A DNA stretch of 64,000 nt from Sarcocystis neurona (taxonomy: Eukaryota > Apicomplexa > Conoidasida > Eucoccidiorida > Sarcocystidae), in the NCBI GenBank assembly GCA_000727475.1, contig KL647296.1, forward strand, positions 680,888-744,887, written 5' to 3'. Numbering within the stretch: position 1 is the stretch's first letter; the number at the start of each line of letters is the position of its first letter. The notes under the pieces were generated by a model. It made no database searches and was not told the origin of the DNA. It was given only the letters and a program-made list of their open reading frames with translations. The position numbers were made by a program, and so were the translations under genes. Of this stretch, positions 56,401-64,000 are shown piece by piece.

Positions 56401-59400
56401 GTGGAGCCGGCCGTTTGCCTTCCACGTCTGCCTCGTCTCCTACGCGACAGCTGTGAAGGACGCGGCGGTGCTGCGGCGCAAGCGGTGGCACACCCTCGTC
56501 TTGGACGAGGCGCAGCACATCAAAAACTTCTACTCGCGTCGCTGGGAGACGCTCCTGTCGTTCAGCAGCAGCCGTCGCCTGCTGCTGACAGGGACTCCCC
56601 TGCAGAACAGCCTCGCGGAGCTATGGGCGCTGCTGCACTTCCTCATGCCTGCCGTCTTTGTCTCTCACCAAGATTTTAAACTTTGGTTCAGTGACCCGCT
56701 CACTGCTGCGATTGAGAAGAACCAGCTGCAGCGCCACCGACTGCTTATCGCCAAGCTGCATGCGCTCCTCCGGCCGTATCTGCTGCGCCGACTCAAGCGC
56801 GACGTCGAGCAGCAGATGCCGAAGAAAGTGGAGCACGTGCTGCGCTGCTCGCTCACCCGCAGACAGCGCTTCCTCTACGACGAGTTCTTCGCCAGTCGTC
56901 AAGTACAACAGACGCTGCGCAGGCAAGACGATCCCCACGTCCAGCAGCAGCAGCAGCAACTCGGGGAAGGCAGCAGCGGGGCCGTCGCCAGAGCAGCAGC
57001 AGGGGGGGCAGGCGGCACGGGGGGACGACGAGGAGGAGGGCAACGAGGAAGAGGAGGGGGTACTGCAGGAGGCGCCTACCGGGCGCTGATGAATATTCTC
57101 ATGCAGCTGCGGAAGGTGTGCAACCACCCGGACTTGTTCGAATCCCGCGGCGTGGAGACACCTCTTGGTGTTAGCGCGGACGGCGGCCTGCTGCCGCTGC
57201 ATGCGGACATTCCCGTTCTCTGCTGCCTTTGGCTCTATGAACCCTGGAACTGGACCCTGCAGCAACGCATGCAGTGAGCGACTGCTGCCGTGTGTGCACG
57301 CAAGAAAAGAAAGAGACAAGAAGACAGCGGCAGAAAAAGAAGTCTTCCCTCTCTGTCTTTTATCGCGAAGGGGGGGGGAGGAGGAAGAGGAGGAAAAGTA
57401 GCAGGAAGACTGCATGCTTGCAACAACACCAGCAGCAGCAGCAGCTTGCAGTCGAAGCGACGCCTCGTGGTATTGCTGCTGCTGCTGTCCGTGTCCGAAC
57501 TGCGCCCATATTCTTCAAGTGCTCGATTACCCAGCTGCCTCACGGCGTCGACTTTTCTCTTCTTTCCCGCCGCTTCTCCGTTCGCGCCTTCTCCCGGTGT
57601 CCCCTTGCTGCTGCTTCCTCTCTCCTGCTGCTCCTGCTGACTCTTTTCCTGCGCTGCTGCAGCTGCTGGTATCCGCTTGCCTGTGGCCCTGGCCTGGTCA
57701 TGCTGCTGCTGCTGTTGCAGCTGTGCGGCCCTTTGCTGGCGCCGCTGCTGTTGCGTCTCTTCCTGCTGCTGGTAGAGAGACATGTCCGTCCGCGCGCCTG
57801 CTGCTGCTCTTTTTGCTGCTGCTGCTGTTTTGGCTTCCGCTTCTCTGCAGCTGTGTTGCTGCTGCAGCGTTGCTGCTTCGGCTGCGGCCGACGACTTGCT
57901 GCTGCGACGTTCTCTTCCTCCGCAGTAACGGGGACTCCGCCTGCTTCTTCTTTTCTCCCCTCCCTCTTTTCCTCGGTCGATTTTCTTTACTTCTTTCCTT
58001 TGATAATCCTCTGATTTCTCTCTCGGGTGGCCGCTGCTCTGTTTCGTCCTTCCACCTACCTGCTGCTGTGCTGCTGCTGTCCCGCTGCGTCCCGCTCTTG
58101 TGGCCTCTGGCGCTTCTGTGACTGCTGCAGCCTTCCCGTTCACGCGTTTCCCCTTGCTGCTGTCCTTCTGCTGCCTCTCCTGCGCCGACTGCTGCATGCA
58201 GACGCGTTTCTGTTGCCATGCTGTCGCTCATTCACTTCGAAATGCGTACCGGCCTCCTGCAGCAGCTGACAGCCCACCAGCTCTCCCCGCTGCTGCTGCT
58301 GCCCCACACGTCCTTACTGGCGACGCACAGCAGCGGCCTCCGCGACGGCAGCAGCGACAGTTACAGCAGTCGCAGCAGCAACTTCAGCAGCAGCAGCGGC
58401 CACGACAGCGGTGGCAGCAGGCGCGCCGACAGTGGACGTGGCACCAGAAGCTTGCTGGAACAGCAATTGCAGGCCCAGAAGGATTTACTTTCTGCACCTC
58501 TCCCAAATATTTTTGCTGCTGCGCAGCTGCTCGCTCAGGCAGAGCCGACAGGAGATCCCAGCACTTTTCCAAGGCCTCTCTTCACGCGTCGTTACGAACC
58601 ACAGGAGCAGCAGCAGAAGCAGGACGGACTGCAGCGGGGCAAACCGCGGCCTGAGCAGGAGGAAGCCCTGGGGTCCCAGCAACAGCAGCAGCAGCAGCAG
58701 ATGCAGCTGTCTGCGACGCAGCAGCTCCTGCCGCAGGGTACAGACTACCGTCAGCAGCAGGAGATGCAGCAGATGCATGCGCTGCATCAGGAGGTCAGCA
58801 AAACGGAGGGCAGGGACGAGCGACAGCACCAGCAGATGCAGCAGCAGCCAACTGGCGAGCAACAGAAGCTGCCCTCACGCGCGTGGTCAGTTGCTGCTGC
58901 TGCTGCAGGACGTGGCGCTGCAGCAGCAAGAGAAACGGCCAAAACAGAAGCAGCAGCAGCACTGTTACGCGCTCCTGGTGCGGCTGCTCCTTCCTCTCTG
59001 CAGTGCGCAGGAGTGGCAGCGGAAGCGACGACGGCTGCTTGGCTGTCGCCCGCCGCCGCTGCAGCAGAGAGAACTTCCGTTGCACGCTCAGCGGAAAACT
59101 CCCTGGCCGTCGTCGGTTCAGCAGATCAGTTCCCGCAGCTCTCTTTTCTTCCTGTTGCTGCCGAGGCAGCAGCAGCATCTTTCCTGCCCGCTTCTGCTGC
59201 TCGTGTCGCTGCCTCTCTCTCCTGCCCGTCTTCTTGTCCGTCATCTACCGCTTCTGCTGCAGCAGCAGGTGCGCAGTTCCCGCCTTCTCCCCGCGCAGCA
59301 ACAGCAACTGACGATTCCTCTTCTTCCTCCGCAGCAGCTGCGAGTCGTCCCGACTTCTGCCATCCCGCAAGTGCTGCTTCTTCTGCTGCCGCTGCTGCGG

Positions 59401-62400
59401 GGGAGCGACGGGCTGCTGCTGCTGCTGAAGCGACTTCGTCTGGTGCTGCTGCTACAACTTGTGCAGCAGGAGCAGCAGCAGGACTCGCAGCAGCAGCAGC
59501 AGGAGGCTGTGAGACAGCAGAAGCAGGAGGCAGGCAGGAAGAGTATCCTCGGTCGATCCAGACAGCAGCAGCAACTCTAAACAATCAGGTAGATGGAAAT
59601 GTGAGAGTTGCTGCTGCTTCCCTGAAGCAGGAATCAGACGGCGTGGGCGGCGCAGCGCAGCAGCTTCTGTATACAAGCCCGCAGCAAGGACAGCAGCAAC
59701 CGCAGCTGCTGCCGACCGGGCTGCAGGAGCAACAACACGTGGAAGACACACGTTTTGCTTCTGCCAGTGCTGCTGCTGCTGCTGAGAAGCAGCAGCGGTC
59801 ACTGGCCAAAGAAGACCTCGCTGCGTCGGGTGCCTGCGAAGCGATGTTGCAGCAGCCGGCGAAAAAGCAGCGCAGGGACAGCGACATCACCGACGAACAG
59901 TCACTCGTTGCGGGCAGCAGCTGCAGCAATAGCAGCAGCAGCAACAGCAGGCGCAACAGCAGCAGCAGTAGCAACAGCAGCAGTAGCAACCCCTGCAGCA
60001 GCAACGGCAGTAGCAGCACGAGGAGCAGCAGTAGCGACAGCAGCAGCCGCGAAGAAACCAGTGGCGTCGGACGTGCGGCTACCTTTTTGCTCGGGCAGCA
60101 GCACGGGCAGTGCTCGCAGCAGCAGCAGGAGAGCTGTGAGCAGCAGGAGCGTCCGGAGCAGGGCGAGGCGGAGCAGGGCCGGCAGGCGCAACACCACGAG
60201 CAACACAGGTCGTTGGGCGACAGTCTGCAGCAGCAGCAGCTGCAACAGCAGCAACTGCAGCAGCAGCAGGAGCAAAACGCAGTGGACAAGAATTTGGAGC
60301 AGCAGGCAGAACAGGAGCAGAACAGGTGGGTGGACGGCAGTTTGCTGCAGCAGCAGCAACTGCAGCAGCTGCAGGAATGGGACAGGCGGCTGCAACAGCA
60401 GCTGCTACGGGATGTAGAAGCACTGCGGTCGTGGTTCCCATCCGCAGCCGCATGCGACTTGAACCAGTTGCTGTTGCAGTTCTTCTCCTCGCAGCGCGTG
60501 GGGGGGGGGGCCAGCAGCCTTCCTGGCGCGACTTGTTGCTGCGTTGACCGTCGCGTGCAACTGCGGGACTTCTTCCCTGTTTCTCACCTTTTCCTGGCTT
60601 TCGTCCGGCAGCAGCAGACGCAGAACTTCGCCACCTTCTCCCCTGGTGCTGCTGCCCCCACGGCGACTGCTGCTGCGGCTGCTGCGACGCCGCTTCCCTC
60701 TCCCCCACCTTCGCCTCCACTCGCGCTCCTTGCGGCGGCCTCCTCTTCCTCTTCCTCCTCCCCCTGTGCAACTGGCTCGTCTGCAGCTGCTGCGGCGGCG
60801 CCGCGGGCTGCAGGCGGCGGGTTCGACCCTGCTGCTGCTGCCCCTGCTGCTGCTGCTGCAAATCGACCAACTGGCGGCCTGCTGCGCTGCGGAAAGGAGT
60901 GGCGCCCGTGGCTCGCGGCAGCTGGAGCCGTCAGAGACGGCAGCACCCACCTCCCTCTGCTCGATGCCGCTCCTGCTGCTCCTGCATGCGATGCTGCTGC
61001 TTCTACTTCCACCGGCAGCGCGCCGCTCGCTGCACTTCTCCAGGCCAATATGTGGAGCCGGCACTTGAGGCAGCGTAAGCAGCGCCTGTCTCTCTCTCTC
61101 TCGTACCTGCATGCAGCTCCGGCATGCGTCCCACTTCGGATATGCAGATCTTCCTACAAATGAGATACACCTACGTAAACACACTGTCATACACACACAC
61201 ATTTATGTCTCTATATCTGTGGCTCTCTCTGTCTGTAGATGTGTGTCTGTCCTTTTTCATTCTCTCTCCATCTGATATACATGTGTATATATATGTCTGT
61301 TTATTATTGTGTGTCCGTCTTTTTCTTCTCTGCCTTCCTCTCTGATATACATATATATGTTTGTGTGTGTATGTCCCCGTGTGTGTCTTGTTCCCCACTA
61401 TCTACATATATACATGTGTACGTATACATATATATATAAAGATATATATGTATGTATATCTTTGTGTGTATGAAGTTTTCCCCATTTTCTCTTTCTCTGT
61501 GTACACGTATATACATATATGTGTATATCTCTGTGTGACAAGTTTCCCTCCGTCTTCCTCTCTCTCTTCCGGCAAATACTTGCATGCATGCATGTGTATC
61601 CCTGTATGTATGTCTGGGCGAAGTTGTCCTTTTCGCCTTCTCTCTGGCTTTGTGCACGTCTGAGTATAGCTCTGTGTGTGGTTGAAGTTCTTCTCCTTTC
61701 CTTTCCCTTCCTCTCCCTGCACTGAGAGATCCGCAAGTAAATCTTGCCACTTCCCGTATAAACTGTCAGCATGTTTCGAGTGCCGGTGGGGGCCCCGGTC
61801 CCTGAGCGGCAGTCGTCTGCGCCGGCGCATGCGCAGTGGCAGCCCAGCGCAGGCCTGCAGCGACCTTCGCACTTTTGCTTCGCACGCGCACAGCTGCGCC
61901 TCTTCCTCTTTCTCTCGCTTTCTCTGCATACATACATGTACATATCTACACACTTGGGTATTGCAGGTGCATTCCTCAGAAAAGTGGCTGCCGATCGTAT
62001 GTGTGCTTGAGACTCTTCCTCGTCGACAATATAAAGATGAACACAGAGAGAAAAAGAAAAAGAGAGGAAGACAGAGGGAAATGTGTAAACGGGTGTACAG
62101 GGACGCTGTATGACTGCGCTCCTATACACGTAAATATCCATATATATATATATATATATATGTGTATGTAACACGGCTACCTGTGTGGATACGTATATGT
62201 GTATATGTTGGAGGAAGACAGCTAGAGAAAGAGAGATGGGCAGACGGGCGTACAGGGCTGCGTCGTTGCTGAGCTCCTACATGTATATGACGCGGCTAGC
62301 TGTCTCAATAGATTTTTGTCTATATTGAGGAAGAAGGACCCCACGCATGCGCTTTGGCGCAGCTGCTGCCTCCCGACATAAGAATAGGGGGGACGTGCCA

Positions 62401-64000
62401 GCATGCAGAGAGATACGTACCGCGAGCTGCACGGCTAGCTGTACGGCTAGCTGTACGACTAGCTGTACGACTAGCTGTGCGACTAGCTGTGCGACTAGCT
62501 GCACTTCCCCGCTAACTGCGTAATATGTATATCTTTCTGTACGTAGAGGGTGGCTGCAGGTGGACGGTAGTAGTGACCTCTGCTCGTCTTGAGGGGGTGG
62601 AGAGGCGTAGCACCTACCGGCTGCCGGGAGGATTTTTTGCGGTGCTGCCTGGGGGCGTATGTGTGGGTGGGTGTCTAGGACGAAGGAGAAGAATTAATTT
62701 CTTGGGAGATCACTTCTCTCTCTCTCTGTGTGTAAAGCGCCGTCTTCTTGTCTGCTCTGTGGCTCGCCCTGCTGTCCCAGCATTTTGGGCGTCAGTGAAG
62801 AAAGAGAAGCTCGCGGCAGGCCTCTGTTCCTCCTCGTTTTTATTCTCGTTTTCGTCTGCATCTTCGTGCGGCCTTGTGCTGCTGTTGCTACTCTCGTGCT
62901 GCTGCCGCTGCCGCTCGCCTACTGCTGTCGATGCTCTCCTGCTACGGGTGCTATTCTCCTACCGCTCTTGTTGCTCTCCTGCTGCTGCTGCCGCTCCCCT
63001 ACTGTTGCTGCTGTACTGCTGCTGTTATACTGCTGGTGCTGCGTGCGGGGTGATGCTTGGACTGCAGGATTTCGCGAAGAGGAAGAGGCGTTTGAACAGC
63101 AGCTCGCATGCAGCAGCATCAGCAACGCGTGCCTCCCCCTGCTGCTGCTGCCCCCCTTTGGCGGCGCGGACTGCAGAGAGCTGCTCCTGCAGCAGTTCAT
63201 CTCTCCGTCGAGTCCCATCGTTACTACCCAAGTCTACCGTCCAGTACGTTTTCTCAAGAAATCTGTCCGAATATTACACGACTCTGCCTTACCGACCCCT
63301 CACATGCCCTCACGTACATAGATACCCACTATGTATATACATATATATTTGTATGTGTGCATGCGTGTGTATGTATGGGAGTGTATGTGGATATGTGTGT
63401 GTGTGTATGTGTCTCTCTCTCCTTCTCTCCATTAATATATTTGTATGTCTCTATCCCTGTGTGACCTACCTGAATCTCTTTTTGTTTGTCAATCAAACTT
63501 AACATATATATATATATATATATGTACACGCCGATATGTATCTGTATCTATGTATGTCTGTATATATATATATATGTACACGCCGATATGTATCTGTATC
63601 TATGTATGTCTGTATATATATATATATATATGTACACGCCGATATGTATCTGTATCTACGTATGTCTGTATATATATATATATATATGTTTATCAGTAGA
63701 CGCATGCGTAGGTGTTGCTCCCATGTAGACGTACAGAGTTGTGTGAACTGCTGTGGAAGTTGACTCGCGAACAGGAAGAGCAGCAGAAGTTTGGTCGTTG
63801 GACCCTAATAAAAGAAACGCAGGTGTACATGCGTGCACGCCCCCCCTCTCTGGCTGGTGTTTTCTATCAAAAGAAAGAAGCGACACGTAGATACGTCGCT
63901 GCCGAGGAAAGTGGGAAGGGTCGCCGGTTTCTTCGCGTTTCTCCGCAGAAAAGCGCTCTACAAGATGCCGGCCTTTCCCGCGTCCTCTCTGTCTCCGTGT
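43179..64000 (+). CDS. SRCAP/SWR1-family SNF2 ATPase gene (3' partial)
   Basis: The product is the catalytic subunit of a SWR1/SRCAP-type complex. In the known family this uses ATP to exchange H2A-H2B for H2A.Z-H2B in nucleosomes. In order, the gene encodes a Gln/Ala/Ser-rich N-terminus, an HSA domain split by an intron (47.3-48.85 kb), acidic exons, ATPase lobe 1 with motifs LADEMGLGKTLQT, LVLDEAQHIKNF and LLLTGTPLQN, the CNHPDLFE segment, a very long inter-lobe insertion, and the PPFGGADCRELL segment that precedes lobe 2. Exons 45071-47498, 48653-48848, 49936-50654, 51126-51494, 52706-53026, 54273-54584, 55048-57273, 58202-61074, 63068-63243, 63739-63822 and 63949-beyond join in phase at every junction. 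The helicase C lobe lies right of the window. The subfamily (SRCAP/Swr1 rather than INO80) rests on DEAQ, the WGPHL and FHVCL stretches and the HSA extension. N-terminal extent is uncertain. Confidence 0.85.
44900..44975 (+). repeat. Coding 18-bp repeat (AATHVA)
   Basis: The unit gcagctacgcacgtggca occurs three times in tandem within the Ala-rich N-terminal frame of the SRCAP-like gene, giving AATHVA units. Confidence 0.8.
47499..48652 (+). other. Intron inside the HSA domain
   Basis: The first part holds TA-rich microsatellites (47620-48060). The second holds a CTG minisatellite with 15-bp units (about 48470-48590) that reads GCCTCCTGCTGCTGC and then CATCTGCTGCTGCTG. The acceptor is tgctcctgccag. 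Confidence 0.7.
48653..48848 (+). CDS. SRCAP-like exon: second half of HSA and its extension
   Basis: The entry base completes an Arg codon. The peptide QLRSLAKAFAAPVEFFWQRI then ERLLWEREKRLLQQQ aligns by eye with the RRIA-(A/M)K-x-x-x-x-FW segment of SRCAP/Swr1. It ends with NRAMRSCRQLAKGLNTQ, the counterpart of the GQTEKYS region. Donor gtatgtt gives phase 0. Confidence 0.8.
48849..49935 (+). other. Intron with CTG minisatellite
   Basis: The interval contains polypyrimidine sequence, then about 49480-49710 a 36-bp unit (TCTCTCCTGCTGCGGCTCTCGCTGCTGCTGCTGCCG-like), passing into CTCTCTGCTGCTGCTG units. No exon is supported inside it. ATG 49299 follows a good acceptor but has no coding-like continuation. 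Confidence 0.6.
49480..49712. repeat. Intronic 36-bp CTG minisatellite
   Basis: Four copies of ctctcgctgctgctgctgcc followed by gtctctcctgctgcgg give way to 18-bp ctctctgctgctgctg units next to the donor side of exon 49936. Confidence 0.85.
49936..50654 (+). CDS. SRCAP-like acidic/Gln/Ala exon ending in LPVDDLLRR
   Basis: The acceptor is gcgtgtacgtgcag. Acidic and Gln-rich sequence is followed by an Ala/Thr/Glu repeat (ETATAAEA-like, about 50270-50400, 18-bp units), then EEEENELLALQQEAALPVDD and LLRR at the donor. This acidic plus LP-x-(D/E)(D/E)LL pattern precedes the ATPase in SWR1-class proteins. The phase is 0 in and 2 out. Confidence 0.75.
51126..51494 (+). CDS. SRCAP-like exon: basic then acidic
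   Basis: The acceptor is gtgggtctgcag. It reads RYGIVRDAEAGAG, an Arg-rich segment, then REDEEEDEEEVDP and a further Glu/Asp run, and ends AKPKLHK at donor gtacgtt. The phase is 2 to 2. Confidence 0.7.
51495..52705 (+). other. Intron with microsatellites
   Basis: TA/TAGA microsatellites occur at about 51530-51780 and 51850-51920. A short open stretch at 51800-51850 (SDEELVDCYPQ) has a possible acceptor, but adding it would break the phase of the flanking exons. Confidence 0.5.
52706..53026 (+). CDS. SRCAP-like exon, acidic and polyGln
   Basis: The peptide contains ALEAPPRKKTCG, then KHDDADEEDEEEAEKQQQQQ and a basic end (GLAPNRPKRLASI). Donor gtagaaa is phase 2. The acceptor gagacatgcag was chosen because it alone keeps phase. 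The 5' border is moderately sure. Confidence 0.55.
53027..54272 (+). other. Intron, CTG-rich minisatellite
   Basis: The first 260 bases are rich in CTTCTT. Between about 53630 and 54010 lie many imperfect copies of a 20-27-bp unit built from CTTGCTGCTGCTGCTG and CCA/CCG. No coding segment is seen. Confidence 0.55.
54273..54584 (+). CDS. SRCAP-like acidic exon ending in LPVEELLRR
   Basis: A Ala/Gly-rich start is followed by EEEEEIDFTCEAFEAQEEED, ALDAALNNLHAEEM and finally ELKKLQEEADLPVEELLRR at donor gtgcgtc. The end strongly resembles that of exon 49936-50654. The phase is 2 to 2. The acceptor (gctactag) is approximate. Confidence 0.7.
55048..57273 (+). CDS. SRCAP-like exon: acidic linker and ATPase lobe 1
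   Basis: The acceptor catgctgctgcag adds the base that gives LLRR-YKEEE. About 350 residues of Glu-, Ala- and Gln-rich linker precede RGNLRTYQAEGVAWLYALH (Q motif region), LADEMGLGKTLQT (Walker A, about 56189-56227), VPTSVLLNWERELL, DEAQHIKNF (about 56504-56530), LLLTGTPLQNSLAELW, FKLWFSDPL, YLLRRLKRDVEQQMPKK and LRKVCNHPDLFE (about 57108-57143). All ATP-binding residues expected in lobe 1 are present. Two low-complexity inserts (polyGln about 56940, Gly-rich to 57070) interrupt the lobe just before CNHPDLF. Donor gtgagcg in phase 2 matches the next exon. Confidence 0.9.
57274..58201 (+). other. Intron, CTG- and pyrimidine-rich
   Basis: It is bounded by gtgagcg and gctgcatgcag and joins flanking exons in phase 2. 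It contains poly-G/A-rich sequence near 57310-57400 and long CTG/CTT runs from 57460 on. Open frames of up to 320 codons on the minus strand are repeat shadows. Confidence 0.65.
58202..61074 (+). CDS. SRCAP-like inter-lobe insertion exon, about 957 residues
   Basis: The exon is phase 2 in and phase 1 out at donor gtaagca. It starts VAMLSLIHFEMRTGLLQQL and then becomes polyGln, polyAla and polySer for most of its length. Short ordered islands remain: FTRRYEPQEQQ, EWDRRLQQQLLRDVEALRSW, LNQLLLQFFSSQR and RVQLRDFFPVSHLFLAFVRQ. Position between CNHPDLF and the segment before lobe 2 identifies it as the insertion that in INO80/SWR1-class enzymes docks the RuvB-like hexamer. The CAG runs are all on the coding strand. 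Confidence 0.75.
61075..63067 (+). other. Intron, microsatellite-rich
   Basis: Its 1993 bases hold CT/TG microsatellites (61080-61720), a 12-bp tandem array (62423-62504) and CTG runs near the acceptor cttggactgcag. An open segment at 61770-61910 (FRVPVGAPVPERQ) follows a possible acceptor, but it is not needed for a phase-correct join. I leave it out with some doubt. Confidence 0.55.
62423..62504. repeat. 12-bp tandem array (CTAGCTGTACGA), about 7 copies
   Basis: Successive units are ggctagctgtac, ggctagctgtac, gactagctgtac, gactagctgtgc and so on to gactagctgcac. Each unit holds the palindrome ctag/agct. It lies in the 1993-nt intron before lobe 2. Confidence 0.9.
63068..63243 (+). CDS. 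SRCAP-like exon preceding ATPase lobe 2
   Basis: It reads FREEEEAFEQQLACSSISNA and then LPPFGGADCRELLLQQF, equivalent to the basic helix and PVYG-x-(D/E) segment that ends the insertion in SRCAP. The phase is 1 in and 0 out (donor gtacgtt). Confidence 0.7.
63503..63692. repeat. Tandem repeat, about 53-59-bp unit, three copies
   Basis: The unit tgtacacgccgatatgtatc then tgtatctatgtatgtctg and (ta)n is repeated three times, almost perfect. Copies differ mostly in TA length. Confidence 0.9.
63739..63822 (+). CDS. SRCAP-like exon
   Basis: It encodes LCELLWKLTREQEEQQKFGR then WTLIKETQ. The position and pattern resemble the segment ending in RF-(x)-FV just before lobe 2 in the family. Donor gtgtaca is phase 0. 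The acceptor gtacagag is weak. Confidence 0.5.
63949..64000 (+). CDS. SRCAP-like exon, cut by window end
   Basis: The acceptor gcgtttctccgcag is strong and the phase is 0. It reads KSALQDAGLSRVLSVSV. It should lead into the helicase C lobe beyond the window. Confidence 0.45.

Noticed and set aside
57235..58197. 320-codon minus-strand Gln/Arg/Lys-rich ORF
   Set aside because: It lies in an intron whose borders join two exons in phase; the composition is that of reversed CTG repeats.
61771..61910. Possible extra SRCAP-like exon (MFRVPVGAPVPERQSS)
   Set aside because: The acceptor is plausible, but exon 61074 joins 63068 in phase without it, and the frame that fits the incoming phase is not the good-looking one.
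1..64000. CRISPR arrays, tRNA or rRNA genes, telomere-type repeats, transposons
   Set aside because: Tandem arrays here have no spacer structure. No cloverleaf, rRNA-like stretch, TTTAGGG array, reverse transcriptase or integrase motif was recognised by eye; a tRNA or Rfam scan was not possible.

Overview
The window looks like nuclear DNA of a coccidian apicomplexan, most likely an Eimeria species. The evidence is (CAG)n-encoded runs of Gln, Ala and Ser in exons, very abundant (TA)n and related microsatellites, 0.1-4 kb introns with GT-AG borders, and a recognisable SWR1/SRCAP-type chromatin remodeller. Almost all long open frames are artefacts of triplet repeats or polypyrimidine tracts, so genes were located from splice signals, reading-frame phase across introns and protein similarity seen by eye. 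No database search was run. A 461-bp run of N lies at 17300-17760.

Layout. (1) About 1-29.7 kb, plus strand: a large multi-exon gene for a coiled-coil protein whose 5' end lies left of the window. It has many short exons, six of them exactly 63 nt (21 residues, three heptads) and phase 2 at both ends. They are separated by introns full of microsatellites, minisatellites and CTG runs. The last exons are Gln-rich and the stop is probably at 29690. (2) About 31.1-42.15 kb, minus strand: a spliced gene with a RAP-like domain near its C-terminus and helical-repeat-like segments upstream. Families of this kind act on organelle RNA in apicomplexans. It converges with the coiled-coil gene. Its exons are mostly 40-370 nt and no long ORF reveals them. 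(3) About 42.2/43.2-64 kb, plus strand: an SRCAP/SWR1-like ATPase gene. A Gln/Ala-rich N-terminus is followed by an HSA domain, acidic exons, a first ATPase lobe at 56.1-57.2 kb, a 2.9-kb low-complexity exon lying in the family's inter-lobe insertion, and the conserved segments just before the second helicase lobe, which lies beyond the right edge. From 45.1 kb to the window end every intron joins in the correct phase.

Genes 2 and 3 are divergent and share a short 5' region near 42.15-43.18 kb. There is a strand rule in both plus-strand genes: CAG runs are exonic, while CTG runs sit in introns and often run straight into the acceptor (…tgctgcag). Other repeats include a degenerate satellite-like array at 20.0-21.4 kb, a TAGA array at 7.5-8.3 kb, a 0.75-kb polypyrimidine tract and several minisatellites. 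No tRNA, rRNA, CRISPR array, telomere repeat or transposon was recognised.
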